Positions 42,522 through 50,770 of a stretch of 64,000 nucleotides of DNA are shown here, piece by piece; position 1 is the first letter of the stretch, and every line of letters begins with the position of its first letter. A model generated the notes under the pieces. It saw only the letters and a list, made by a program, of their open reading frames with translations. It made no database searches and had not been told where the DNA came from. The translations under genes and the position numbers were made by a program. This DNA is from Sphingobacteriales bacterium (GTDB lineage Bacteria; Bacteroidota; Bacteroidia; Chitinophagales; Chitinophagaceae). The DNA lies in assembly GCA_016235125.1 (NCBI GenBank), contig JACRLZ010000002.1, forward strand, positions 248,001 to 312,000. Reading direction: 5' to 3'.

Positions 42522-43457
42522 ATGAAACTGAAACCGATTTTACTGATTGCAACAATGTTTGCTCTTTTTTCATGCAATAATAATGGAAACGGGCATGATG
42601 CCTCCGGGACATTTGAAGCCGATGAAGTGGTCGTGTCATCAATACAGGCAGGAAAAATACTTTACCTGAATGCAGAGGAGGGAATGAATCTTTCAAAAGA
42701 CAGTGTTGTTGGATTGATCGATTATGAAAACCTGAAGCTTCAACAGGAACAGGTGGAGGAAAGCATTAAAGCATTAAGCGAAAAGACCATTGATGTAATA
42801 CCACAGGTTCAGTTATTGCAAAATCAGTTATCGGTGCAGCAATCACAACTGGATAATTTATTACATGAGCAGAAGAGAGTCGAGAACCTGATAAGGTCCG
42901 ACGCAGCTACCGGTAAACAACTGGATGACATCAATGCACAGATTGACCTGGTAAAGAAACAGATGACGGTAACTCAACAACAGATCACTGTACAGAAGAC
43001 CAGTGTGGCAACACAAAACCGGGGCATCCTCAGCGAAGCAGGCCCGCTGGAAAAACGGGTAGCCCAATTCAAAGACCTGATCACAAAAGCAGGTGTTCTT
43101 AATCCAATTAACGGTACTGTGATCACAAAATATGCTGAAGCGGGAGAGATGACTTCGCCAGGCAAAGCTTTATATAAGATCGCTGATCTCTCAGAACTGA
43201 ACCTGAGAGCTTATGTAACTGGCATTCAATTGCCGAAAATAAAGCTGAGCCAGCAGGTGAAAGTTATGATTGATGAAGGCAAAAAGAAATACAAGGAATA
43301 TGAAGGAACAATTATCTGGATTTCAGATAAAGCCGAATTCACTCCCAAAACAATTCAGACAAAAGAAGAAAGGGCTAACCTGGTTTATGCTATAAAAGTA
43401 AAGGTGAAGAACGATGGTTATTTGAAGATCGGTATGTATGGCGAAGTGAAGTTGTAA
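42522..43457 (+). CDS. HlyD-family periplasmic adaptor lipoprotein
   Basis: The 311-residue product has a lipoprotein-like signal (FALFSC, Cys18). A first biotinyl-lipoyl half (VVVSSIQAGKILYLNAEEG) leads into a coiled-coil hairpin of about 120 residues rich in Gln, Leu and Lys. The second lipoyl half (VLNPINGTVITKYAEAGEMTSPGKALYKIAD) and a beta-barrel part follow. This is the YbhG-type membrane fusion protein. It connects TolC with the ABC-2 permeases encoded downstream. Confidence 0.9.
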   Translation: MKLKPILLIATMFALFSCNNNGNGHDASGTFEADEVVVSSIQAGKILYLNAEEGMNLSKDSVVGLIDYENLKLQQEQVEESIKALSEKTIDVIPQVQLLQNQLSVQQSQLDNLLHEQKRVENLIRSDAATGKQLDDINAQIDLVKKQMTVTQQQITVQKTSVATQNRGILSEAGPLEKRVAQFKDLITKAGVLNPINGTVITKYAEAGEMTSPGKALYKIADLSELNLRAYVTGIQLPKIKLSQQVKVMIDEGKKKYKEYEGTIIWISDKAEFTPKTIQTKEERANLVYAIKVKVKNDGYLKIGMYGEVKL

Positions 43458-43461
43458 AATT

Positions 43462-43529
43462 ATTTCTCACAGATGGCACGGATTATCACAGATTGTTTTC
43501 TGTGTAAATCTGAGAAATCCGTGAGAATT
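43462..43529. repeat. Intergenic inverted repeat, ATTTCTCAC...GTGAGAAT type
   Basis: ATTTCTCACAGATGGCACGG on the left pairs imperfectly with the right arm, whose complement begins ATTCTCACGGATTTCTCAGA. The centre contains ACAGATTG-TTTTC-TGTGTAAATCT. Sequences of this kind (cacggatt..cacagatt) recur in many Bacteroidota genomes. It separates the adaptor and ABC genes inside the operon. Confidence 0.6.
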
Positions 43530-43560
43530 ATAAAAGCCGGAAAGGATTATTTATACATAA

Positions 43561-44499
43561 ATGGATAAGACAAAAGAAAAAGTTGTAGCGGGAGTTGTTG
43601 TAGAAAATATAATTAAAACCTACGGCAAGAAAAAAGATATGACTGCATTGAATGATATTTCATTTGATGTGCAGAAAGGAGAGCTGTTTGGCCTGATTGG
43701 TCCTGATGGTGCAGGTAAAACTTCCCTGTTCAGGATTCTTACAACATTATTGCTGGCTGACAGCGGCAAGGCGACAGTTGATGGCTTTGATGTGGTAAAA
43801 GATTATAAAGCTATCCGTAAAAGAGTGGGCTATATGCCCGGAAGATTTTCTTTATATCCCGATCTGTCTGTTGAAGAAAATCTGAATTTCTTTGCTACCA
43901 TTTTCAATACAAGCATTGAAGAAAATTATGACCTGGTAAAAGACATTTATGTTCAGATAGAGCCATTCAAAAAAAGAAAGGCAGGGAAATTATCAGGAGG
44001 CATGAAACAAAAACTGGCATTAAGCTGTGCTTTGATACATCGTCCTTCTGTCTTGTTTTTAGATGAACCTACAACGGGAGTGGATGCTGTTTCAAGAAAA
44101 GAATTCTGGGAAATGCTGAAAGGATTGAAGCAACAAGGCATCACCATTCTTGTTTCCACTCCTTATATGGATGAAGCAAGATTATGTGACAGAATTGCAT
44201 TGATACAAAACGGGAAAATACTTTCCATTAATTCACCACAGGGCATTGTAAATGATTTCTCAAAGCCATTGTGGGCTGTCAAGTCGGATAGGATGCTGCA
44301 TTTGCAAAATGAACTTCAGGAAAAAGATTTTGTGGAGAATGTTTATCCCTTCGGAGAGTTTCATCATGTGGTGATGAAAAATGAATCAGGAAGTGAGCAG
44401 TTGCGGAATTTCATTACAGCTCATTCTTCTGAAAATGCGGTATTGCAACAGGTAAAACCGGATATTGAAGATTGTTTTATTGACTTAATGAAAAATTAA
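43561..44499 (+). CDS. ABC transporter ATP-binding protein (first of two)
   Basis: The 312-residue cytoplasmic ATPase has Walker A GPDGAGKT (about residues 48-55), the signature LSGGMKQKLAL, Walker B VLFLDEPTTGVD and a switch region. A C-terminal extension of about 80 residues follows the ATPase core. It resembles the first half of YbhF. In Escherichia coli the two ATPase halves are one fused protein; here they are separate genes. The stop overlaps the next ATG by one base, so the subunits are coupled in translation. Confidence 0.9.
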   Translation: MDKTKEKVVAGVVVENIIKTYGKKKDMTALNDISFDVQKGELFGLIGPDGAGKTSLFRILTTLLLADSGKATVDGFDVVKDYKAIRKRVGYMPGRFSLYPDLSVEENLNFFATIFNTSIEENYDLVKDIYVQIEPFKKRKAGKLSGGMKQKLALSCALIHRPSVLFLDEPTTGVDAVSRKEFWEMLKGLKQQGITILVSTPYMDEARLCDRIALIQNGKILSINSPQGIVNDFSKPLWAVKSDRMLHLQNELQEKDFVENVYPFGEFHHVVMKNESGSEQLRNFITAHSSENAVLQQVKPDIEDCFIDLMKN

Positions 44500-45245
44500 T
44501 GAGTAACGGCAAGGTAATAACAGCAGAACAACTCACCAAACGCTTTGGCGATTTTGTAGCGGTCGATCATATCAGCTTTGATGTAATGAAAGGAGAAATA
44601 TTCGGTTTCCTTGGCGCTAATGGTGCAGGAAAGACAACCGCCATGCGGATGCTGTGTGGTCTTTCCCTTCCTACATCCGGTAAAGCCACCGTGGCCGGCT
44701 TCGATGTGTTTAAAGAGAATGAGAAAATTAAAAAGAGCATCGGCTATATGAGTCAGAAGTTTTCGTTGTATGAGGACCTGACAGTGAAAGAGAACATGGA
44801 GTTTTATGGCGGTATTTATCACAAGAGTGATAAGTTCATTAAAGAAAAGACCACCTTTATTCTTAATGAGCTTCACCTTACCAAAGAAGGAAACAAGCTG
44901 GTAAAATCATTGCCGCTCGGATGGAAACAGAAGCTGGCATTTTCAGTAGCGATTTTTCATGAACCTGAAATTGTTTTCCTGGATGAGCCCACAGGCGGTG
45001 TGGATCCGGTAACAAGAAGGGAATTCTGGAATATGATCTACCAGGCCGCTGACAGAGGTATTACTGTATTTGTTACAACGCATTATATGGATGAAGCTGA
45101 GTATTGCAGCCGTGTAAGCATTATGGTGGATGGAAGGATTGAGGCGCTTGATACGCCTTCGCAATTGAAGAAAACATATGAAGCTGCTTCAATGGATGAA
45201 GTTTTTTTAAGACTTGCAAGAAAAGCCGTGAGGGCAGCCGATTAA
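44499..45245 (+). CDS. ABC transporter ATP-binding protein (second of two, unusual signature)
   Basis: The 248-residue ATPase has Walker A GANGAGKT and Walker B IVFLDEPTGGVD with the preceding EPE segment. Where the LSGGQ signature is expected it reads SLPLGWKQKLAF, the form seen in the second half of YbhF-like proteins. The ATPase pair therefore has one consensus and one altered signature, as in many heterodimeric ABC exporters. It starts within the stop codon of the first ATPase gene and ends eight bases before the first permease. Confidence 0.9.
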   Translation: MSNGKVITAEQLTKRFGDFVAVDHISFDVMKGEIFGFLGANGAGKTTAMRMLCGLSLPTSGKATVAGFDVFKENEKIKKSIGYMSQKFSLYEDLTVKENMEFYGGIYHKSDKFIKEKTTFILNELHLTKEGNKLVKSLPLGWKQKLAFSVAIFHEPEIVFLDEPTGGVDPVTRREFWNMIYQAADRGITVFVTTHYMDEAEYCSRVSIMVDGRIEALDTPSQLKKTYEAASMDEVFLRLARKAVRAAD

Positions 45246-45253
45246 AATTATTT

Positions 45254-46360
45254 ATGCGACAATTTTTTTCATTCATAAAAAAAGAGTTTTATCATATCTG
45301 GAGGGACAAACGGACCATGTTCATCCTGTTGGGAATGCCTGTGGTGCAGATTGTGATATTCGGATTTGCCCTGACCAATGAAGTGAAGAATGCAAAAATT
45401 GCCATCCTTGATAATTCAAAAGATGCTGCTACTACTTCTTTGTCAGCACAATTGAATGCAAGCCGGTATTTCGATATAGAAAAGAATTTAGTCAGCTACA
45501 CACAAGTAGAGGAAGAATTTAAAAAAGGAAAAATAAAACTGGCAGTTGTATTTCCACAGCATTTTAGCGAGGACCTCCTGCATTTCAATAAAGCCCAGGT
45601 GCAATTGATAGCCGATGCTTCTGACCCCAATACCGCCAATCAGCTGACCAATTATGCCACAGCAATTATCATGGATTACCAGAACCGTATTACAAATGAA
45701 AGAAAGCTTCCTTATACTATTAATACTGAAATGCGGATGCTGTATAATCCACAGTTAAAAGGCGCTTTCAATTTTGTTCCGGGTGTGATGGCGATGGTGC
45801 TGTTACTGGTGTGCACCATGATGACGGCCATCACCATTGTAAAAGAAAAAGAAATGGGCACTATGGAAGTCATGCTCGTATCGCCTATGCGGCCACAAAT
45901 GGTGGTATTGGCAAAAGCAGTTCCTTATTTATTACTCTCTACTATTAATATTGCGTCCATATTATTATTAAGCCGGTATGTACTGGAAGTTCCTATCAAT
46001 GGAAGCCTGATATTATTGGTTTTTGAAAGTATTTTATTTACACTGGTGTCGCTATCACTTGGCTTACTTATTTCATCAATGGCCGGGTCGCAACAGGCTG
46101 CTATGTTCATATCACTGATCGGAATGTTTTTGCCTACCATTATGCTCAGCGGATTTATGTTTCCGGTAGAAAATATGCCCTTGCCCCTCCGCATCGTTTC
46201 CAATATCGTTCCGGCAAAATGGTATTACAATATTGTAAAATCTGTTATGATAAAAGGAGTGGGTCTGCATGTGATCTGGAAAGAAACCCTCATACTGGGA
46301 GGTATGATGCTGTTCTTTTTGACGTTGGCAATAAAACGGTTTAAAATAAGGTTAGCATGA
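45254..46360 (+). CDS. ABC-2 type permease (YbhS-like)
   Basis: The 368-residue inner-membrane protein has one N-terminal helix (FILLGMPVVQIVIFGFAL), an extracytoplasmic domain of about 140 residues, and five further helices from about residue 175. The FNFVPGVMAMVLLLVCTMMTAITIVKEKEMGTMEVMLVSPMRP region with the KEKExGTxExLxVxP motif is the ABC2_membrane_3 signature. It should pair with the next permease as a heterodimer. Its last four bases (ATGA) overlap the start of that gene. Confidence 0.9.
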   Translation: MRQFFSFIKKEFYHIWRDKRTMFILLGMPVVQIVIFGFALTNEVKNAKIAILDNSKDAATTSLSAQLNASRYFDIEKNLVSYTQVEEEFKKGKIKLAVVFPQHFSEDLLHFNKAQVQLIADASDPNTANQLTNYATAIIMDYQNRITNERKLPYTINTEMRMLYNPQLKGAFNFVPGVMAMVLLLVCTMMTAITIVKEKEMGTMEVMLVSPMRPQMVVLAKAVPYLLLSTINIASILLLSRYVLEVPINGSLILLVFESILFTLVSLSLGLLISSMAGSQQAAMFISLIGMFLPTIMLSGFMFPVENMPLPLRIVSNIVPAKWYYNIVKSVMIKGVGLHVIWKETLILGGMMLFFLTLAIKRFKIRLA

Positions 46361-47475
46361 GAACATTGAAGTTTTTATTACGCAAAGAATTCCGGCAGAT
46401 ATTCCGGGATCCGTCCATCCTGCGTCTTATCCTCATCATGCCGGTTATCCAGCTGTTAATTTTACCATGGGCTGCGGATTATGAAATAAAAAATATTAAA
46501 CTGGCTGTTGTTGACCTTGACCATTCCGAATACTCCCGTCAATTGATCAATAAGATCACTTCATCAGGTTATTTCATCCTTACAGATTATTCATCTTCCT
46601 ATGAACAGTCACTCGGAAAAATTGAACATGATAAAGCAGATTTGGTGCTGCAAATTCCCGGTCATTTTGAAAAAGAGCTTGTAAAAGAAGATGAAGCAAA
46701 ACTTTTTATAGCAGTAAATGCCATCAATGGTGTGAAGGCGAACCTGGGTGCTGCATATCTCCGTACAATAATCCAGGATTATAACAGCGAAATAAGAACT
46801 GAATGGATCCAGTTCCCCCGGTTCAGTGCGGAAACGCATATTGAAGTAACTTACTCCAACTGGTTCAACCCGCTGATGAATTACAAATACTTCATGGTGC
46901 CGGGGATACTGGTCATTTTATTAACAATGGTGGGTACCAACCTTACTGCCATCAATATTGTAAAGGAAAAGGAAATAGGCACTATTGAACAGATCAATGT
47001 TACTCCGATAAAAAAGTATCATTTCATTTTAGGAAAACTTATTCCATTCTGGCTTTTCGGATTGTTTGTGCTTACTATCGGGCTTTCCATTGCAAGACTG
47101 GTATATGGAATCATTCCTTCGGGGAGCTTTATTACCATCTATGTTTTTGCAGCCTTGTATCTGCTTGCAGTGCTGGGCCTGGGGTTATTGATTTCCACTT
47201 ATTCTGCCAACCAGCAGCAGGCCATGCTGCTTTCATTTTTCCTGATGATGATATTTATTTTGCTTGGCGGATTATACACTTCTATAGACAGCATGCCGGA
47301 ATGGGCCAAATGGATAACCCGTTTCAACCCGGTTTCTTATTTTATCGAAGTGATGCGGATGGTGGTATTGAAAGGAAGCACACTGTCAGATATAAAATAC
47401 CAGTTATTGGTTATGGGAGGGTTTGCTGTGTTTTTTAACGGATGGGCAATCATCAGTTACCGGAAAAGAGGATAA
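46357..47475 (+). CDS. ABC-2 type permease (YbhR-like)
   Basis: The 372-residue protein has the same architecture as the preceding permease: an N-terminal helix (LILIMPVIQLLILPWA), a large extracytoplasmic domain, then five helices with KEKEIGTIEQINVTPI. Sequence similarity between the two is clear in the signature but low elsewhere, fitting an obligate heterodimer. It is the last gene of the efflux operon. The exported substrate is unknown; related systems export drugs or lipids. Confidence 0.9.
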   Translation: MRTLKFLLRKEFRQIFRDPSILRLILIMPVIQLLILPWAADYEIKNIKLAVVDLDHSEYSRQLINKITSSGYFILTDYSSSYEQSLGKIEHDKADLVLQIPGHFEKELVKEDEAKLFIAVNAINGVKANLGAAYLRTIIQDYNSEIRTEWIQFPRFSAETHIEVTYSNWFNPLMNYKYFMVPGILVILLTMVGTNLTAINIVKEKEIGTIEQINVTPIKKYHFILGKLIPFWLFGLFVLTIGLSIARLVYGIIPSGSFITIYVFAALYLLAVLGLGLLISTYSANQQQAMLLSFFLMMIFILLGGLYTSIDSMPEWAKWITRFNPVSYFIEVMRMVVLKGSTLSDIKYQLLVMGGFAVFFNGWAIISYRKRG

Positions 47476-47511
47476 ATAAAAATCATGAAAAATACGAGGG
47501 AGTGATATTCC

Positions 47512-47793
47512 TTATTTTCTCCCTTCGGAGGCTGCCTCACATTTTTCCACTTCTTTCTCTAATTCTTTCTTGAAAGCCTCATCGCCTTTGTATTTATTGT
47601 CTATTTCATTTTCAAATTTTTTACGGGCTATTTTTGCAGCTTCTTTTTCAGATTCATCGACAGCCTTATGAACTTTGGCATTTAGCTCACACCATTTGCT
47701 GGCAATGGATGCTGCTGTCTCCTTCTTACTGCTGCAGGCTATTGCTATAACAAAAAGGAGGAGAGCCGCTATGATAGATATTTTCTTTTTCAT
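47512..47793 (-). CDS. Small charged lipoprotein
   Basis: The 93-residue product has a lipoprotein signal (LFVIAIAC, Cys20). The mature part of about 70 residues is helical, very rich in Lys and Glu, and holds two Cys (KWCELNAK, VEKCEAAS), which could pair. No family is recognised. It is monocistronic and convergent with the efflux operon. Confidence 0.65.
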   Translation of the reverse strand: MKKKISIIAALLLFVIAIACSSKKETAASIASKWCELNAKVHKAVDESEKEAAKIARKKFENEIDNKYKGDEAFKKELEKEVEKCEAASEGRK

Positions 47794-47924
47794 ATAGCCA
47801 ATAATTTTTTGAATAAAACTGAAAGTACGAATTTATCCAAAACCACAAGTATTGTAATTTTTTCCGAAAAGTCATTTCATTGTATTGTAAACTTTTTTAT
47901 ATTCGGCATACAAAAACGAATGTT

Positions 47925-48320
47925 ATGCTAAAAATCGGAAATCTTAAAGCCGGAGATATTATTACCGTGGATGATGATGGAGTAATGAGAGAGGGAATAG
48001 TAGTAAGTGTAAGTCATGAAGAGCACCAGGCCCTCGTTGATAACGGGGTACAGGAGTTCTGGTACAGCCCCGAAGAGATGCATGCATTGCCTCTGAATGA
48101 AGATCAGTTGTTGAAATTCGGGTTCTCAAAAGAAGAGATTGACGGATCGGTCAAGTACAAAAAGGACTCCTTCCGCCTGGTAACTCCAAAAAAGGGTGAT
48201 TTTTCAAATGTTGAGATGTGGTGGCGGGAAGATCGCCGGCATTTCAGTTTTCCTCTCGGTGTTCATGAATTGCAGAATTTACATATGGACATGACCAAAA
48301 TACCACTCGACAGACCCTGA
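47925..48320 (+). CDS. Conserved hypothetical cytoplasmic protein
   Basis: I place the start at the ATG 47925 (MLKIGNLKAGDIITVDDDG), giving 131 residues; the 15 upstream codons look unlike protein. The N-terminal part is strand-rich, followed by acidic helices with EMHALPLNEDQLLKFGF and a Trp-rich end (VEMWWREDRRHFSFPLGVHELQNLH). The last segment resembles the tail of small phage-type or Bacteroidota 'KTSC-like' proteins only vaguely, so no family is assigned. It stands just before the ribosomal operon on the same strand. Confidence 0.65.
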   Translation: MLKIGNLKAGDIITVDDDGVMREGIVVSVSHEEHQALVDNGVQEFWYSPEEMHALPLNEDQLLKFGFSKEEIDGSVKYKKDSFRLVTPKKGDFSNVEMWWREDRRHFSFPLGVHELQNLHMDMTKIPLDRP

Positions 48321-48418
48321 AAAGCAGGATATTAGCTGCTTTACTGACAGTCCAATAGCTTTTTCCACAATAACTCTAAAAAGGGATTTGGTTTTTTCAT
48401 TTTTCGGCCTGATCCTCT

Positions 48419-48426
48419 TATCTTTG
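48419..48426 (+). promoter_or_regulatory. -7 box of the infA-rplQ operon
   Basis: TATCTTTG matches TAnnTTTG and lies 14 bases before the infA start. The preceding 60 bases are A/T-rich; the -33 position reads TTTTTC, a weak match. Confidence 0.65.
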
Positions 48427-48440
48427 CGACCCAAAAAAAT

Positions 48441-48659
48441 ATGTCGAAACAACCCCTTATTAAACAGGATGGTACCATCATAGAGGCCCTGTCCAACGCC
48501 ATGTTCAGGGTGAAGTTGGAAAATGGCCATGAAATACTGGCAACCATCTCGGGGAAAATGAGGATGCACTATATCCGCATTCTGCCGGGTGATAAAGTGG
48601 GGGTTGAACTTTCGCCGTATGATTTGACAAGGGGTAGAATAAATTTCAGGTATAAATAG
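48441..48659 (+). CDS. infA: Translation initiation factor IF-1
   Basis: The 72-residue S1-type OB-fold protein matches IF-1 along its whole length ([46 protein letters not shown]). It binds the A site of the 30S subunit with IF-2 and IF-3. It leads the alpha-type ribosomal operon here and has its own promoter. In many Bacteroidota infA follows secY and map, neither of which is present upstream. Confidence 0.97.
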   Translation: MSKQPLIKQDGTIIEALSNAMFRVKLENGHEILATISGKMRMHYIRILPGDKVGVELSPYDLTRGRINFRYK

Positions 48660-48693
48660 AGGCGCAAAATGTTGCATCTCCAAACTAAAAAAA

Positions 48694-48810
48694 ATGAAAG
48701 TAAGAGCATCAATCAAAAAACGCAGCGCCGATTGTAAGATCGTACGTCGCAAGGGCAAACTGTATGTAATTAACAAAAAGAATCCCCGCTTCAAACAAAG
48801 ACAAGGATAA
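48694..48810 (+). CDS. rpmJ: Ribosomal protein bL36
   Basis: A 38-residue basic protein ([20 protein letters not shown]...) read between infA and rpsM. It matches L36 in length, in its N-terminal MKVRxSxK, and in the [10 protein letters not shown] end. Only one of the four zinc-binding Cys/His positions (Cys14) is retained, so this is the zinc-free (C-minus) form, common in Bacteroidota. The position between infA and rpsM is the conserved one. Confidence 0.95.
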   Translation: MKVRASIKKRSADCKIVRRKGKLYVINKKNPRFKQRQG

Positions 48811-48813
48811 GAG

Positions 48814-48881
48814 AAGCTGCGAGCTGTTAGCTACGAGCCACGAGATATAAAACTCGAAGCTCATAGCTCGAAACTCGAAGC
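48814..48881. repeat. Stem-loop repeat between rpmJ and rpsM
   Basis: Words of the type AGCTNNGAGCT, CGAG, CTCG and GAAACTCGAAG recur here and in the gaps at 49884 and 50667. The core CGAG-ATATAAAA-CTCG can form a hairpin extended by outer AGCT-containing arms. Confidence 0.7.
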
Positions 48882-48917
48882 CAATAAAAGATAACTAACA
48901 AACTATAAACAAAGAAT

Positions 48918-49298
48918 ATGGCTCGTATCGCCGGTGTTGACTTACCCAAACAGAAAAGAGGAGAAATAGGCCTTACCTATATATATGGTATCGGTCCTTC
49001 CACTGCCAAGTATATTCTCGACAAGAATAATATTGACCGTAGCAAGAAAGTGAATGACTGGAATGATGAAGAACTGAATGCTATCCGTAATACTATTACC
49101 GAAGAGCTGAAGGTGGAAGGTCAGTTACGTTCCGAAGTGCAGATGAGCATTAAGCGTTTGCTGGATATTGCCTGCTATCGTGGCCTGCGTCATCGTAAGG
49201 GATTGCCGGTTCGTGGCCAGCGTACAAGAACCAACAGCCGTACCAGGAAAGGAAAGAGAAAAACAGTTGCCGGTAAGAAGAAGGCAGCTAAGAAGTAA
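48918..49298 (+). CDS. rpsM: Ribosomal protein uS13
   Basis: The 126-residue protein is S13 by full-length match: [26 protein letters not shown] at the start, the helix-two-turn-helix [23 protein letters not shown], and a basic tail. It contacts 16S rRNA at the head of the 30S subunit and the 50S subunit. It is the third gene of the infA operon. Confidence 0.97.
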   Translation: MARIAGVDLPKQKRGEIGLTYIYGIGPSTAKYILDKNNIDRSKKVNDWNDEELNAIRNTITEELKVEGQLRSEVQMSIKRLLDIACYRGLRHRKGLPVRGQRTRTNSRTRKGKRKTVAGKKKAAKK

Positions 49299-49333
49299 AG
49301 CTATCAGCTAATGGCTAATAGCTATTAGCTTTT
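49299..49333. repeat. AGCTA-rich repeat between rpsM and rpsK
   Basis: AGCTATCAGCTAATGGCTAATAGCTATTAGCTT is a run of GCTAAT/AGCTAT words that can fold on themselves. It is a shorter, degenerate relative of the repeats in the neighbouring gaps. Confidence 0.55.
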
Positions 49334-49464
49334 GCGATATGCACCATCAAATACTGAACTGATTACGGATGCCTGGTGCAGGAAGAGGATTAGTTCAGGT
49401 CTTTCCGGTAAAACGGAAGATTATTTTTAAAACAAAGTTCAAAGATTACCTCAGAACAAGAATT

Positions 49465-49881
49465 ATGGCTAAAGCACAACAAACACAGCAGCCGGTAAGT
49501 GCAAAAGCGGCAGCTAAGAAAAGAGTGGTAAAAGTGGATGCATATGGAGATGCTCACATTTCTGCTACATTCAACAACATTATCATCAGCCTTACCAACA
49601 AGAACGGCCAGGTCATCTCCTGGAGCAGTGCAGGTAAAATGGGTTTCAAGGGTTCCAAAAAGAACACACCCTATGCCGCTCAGTTGGCTGCCGGTGATGC
49701 AGCAAAAACCGCTTTCGATGCAGGCTTAAAGAGAGTGGATGTATTTGTGAAAGGTCCGGGTTCCGGCCGTGAAAGCGCCATCCGTTCACTTTCACAGTCC
49801 GGAATTGAGGTAGTAATGATAAAAGACGTAACACCATTGCCGCACAATGGTTGCCGTCCGCCTAAGAAAAGAAGAGTTTAA
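49465..49881 (+). CDS. rpsK: Ribosomal protein uS11
   Basis: The ATG at 49465 ([20 protein letters not shown]) gives 138 residues, about ten longer than Escherichia coli S11 because of an Ala/Gln-rich N-terminal extension. The rest follows the family: [44 protein letters not shown] and the basic C-terminal [13 protein letters not shown]. It binds 16S rRNA in the platform near the mRNA exit. A frame extension upstream has no counterpart in the family. Confidence 0.96.
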   Translation: MAKAQQTQQPVSAKAAAKKRVVKVDAYGDAHISATFNNIIISLTNKNGQVISWSSAGKMGFKGSKKNTPYAAQLAAGDAAKTAFDAGLKRVDVFVKGPGSGRESAIRSLSQSGIEVVMIKDVTPLPHNGCRPPKKRRV

Positions 49882-49883
49882 AA

Positions 49884-49952
49884 AAGCTGCGAGCTATGAG
49901 CTATTAGCTTCGAGTTTAAATCTCGTAGCTCGAAACTCAAAACTCAAAGCTA
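49884..49952. repeat. Stem-loop repeat between rpsK and rpsD
   Basis: AGCTGCGAGCTATGAGCTAT begins the repeat, followed by CGAG-TTTAAAT-CTCG and then GTAGCTCGAAACTCAAAACT. The layout is the same as in the gaps at 48814 and 50667, with nearly identical right arms (GAAACTCAAAACTCAAAGCT). Confidence 0.75.
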
Positions 49953-50060
49953 AAGACATATAGAGCCAAGAACTTTCATTTGAAAAAGGGTGCCTGATTG
50001 ATTTTTAACGCTTTTACTGATCAAAGCACCGTTTCAAAAAAGCGTAAATGAATAAAAACT

Positions 50061-50666
50061 ATGGCAAGGTACAATGGTCCAAAGACCAAGATTTCCCGCA
50101 TTTTTGGTGAGCCTATTTTAGGCAACGGTAAGTGGCTGAATAAAAACAGCAACCCACCCGGCATGCACGGTGAGAAACGTAAACGCAAAACCTTAGGCGA
50201 ATACGCTTTGCAGCTCCGTGAAAAACAAAAGGCCAAATACTCTTACGGAGTATTGGAAAAGCAATTCCGCAAAACATTTGAAGAAGCAGCCCGCCGCAAG
50301 GGTGTTACAGGTGAAAACCTGATCAAACTGCTTGAAGCAAGACTGGACAATACGGTTTTCCGTATGGGTATTGCTCCCAGCCGTCCTGCTGCAAGACAGC
50401 TGGTAAGCCATAAGCACATTGAAGTAAATGGTGATGTGGTAAATGTTCCTTCTTTTCAGTTGAAGCCCGGTGATGTTATTACTATTAAAGAAGGCAGTAA
50501 GGGCAGAACTTCCATCACCAGTGTCATTAAAGGCAAAAACCCCAAGTTCAACTGGCTCGACTGGAGTGAAACGGATATGAAAGGAACTTTTATTACTTAC
50601 CCTGAAAGGGAAAGTGTTCCTGAAAATATCAAAGAGCAGCTTATTGTGGAATTGTATTCTAAATAA
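50061..50666 (+). CDS. rpsD: Ribosomal protein uS4
   Basis: The 201-residue protein matches S4: MARYNGPKTKISRIFGEPI at the start (Bacteroidota form without the zinc Cys cluster), LREKQKAKYSYGVLEKQFRKTFEEA, the S4 domain (RLDNTVFRMGIAPSRPAARQLVSHKHIEVNG), and an acidic-to-neutral tail. It starts 30S assembly and is often a translational repressor of its operon. It is the fifth gene in the operon. Confidence 0.97.
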   Translation: MARYNGPKTKISRIFGEPILGNGKWLNKNSNPPGMHGEKRKRKTLGEYALQLREKQKAKYSYGVLEKQFRKTFEEAARRKGVTGENLIKLLEARLDNTVFRMGIAPSRPAARQLVSHKHIEVNGDVVNVPSFQLKPGDVITIKEGSKGRTSITSVIKGKNPKFNWLDWSETDMKGTFITYPERESVPENIKEQLIVELYSK

Positions 50667-50734
50667 AGCTATGAGCTGATAGCTGCGAGCTACGAGTTTA
50701 CGTCTCGCAACTCATAGCTCAAAACTCAAAGCTT
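50667..50734. repeat. Stem-loop repeat between rpsD and rpoA
   Basis: AGCTATGAGCTGATAGCTGC leads to GAGCTACGAG-TTTACGT-CTCGCAACTCATAGCTC, a hairpin with nearly complementary arms, and ends AAAACTCAAAGCTT. It starts directly at the rpsD stop codon. Confidence 0.75.
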
Positions 50735-50770
50735 GGTCTAAAACAAATATTCAAACATTAAAAATAAAAT

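Noticed and set aside
44496..44876. 126-codon frame antisense to the second ABC ATPase
   Set aside because: It lies fully within a well-supported ATPase gene, with no independent start signal.
48321..48342. AAAGCAG / CTGCTTT stem after the hypothetical gene at 47925
   Set aside because: Stem could form, but the T run is short and an A follows, so it is too weak to call a terminator.
48811..50734. Possible CRISPR array in the ribosomal operon gaps
   Set aside because: Repeats are degenerate, separated by genes, and lack regular spacers; no cas gene is near.
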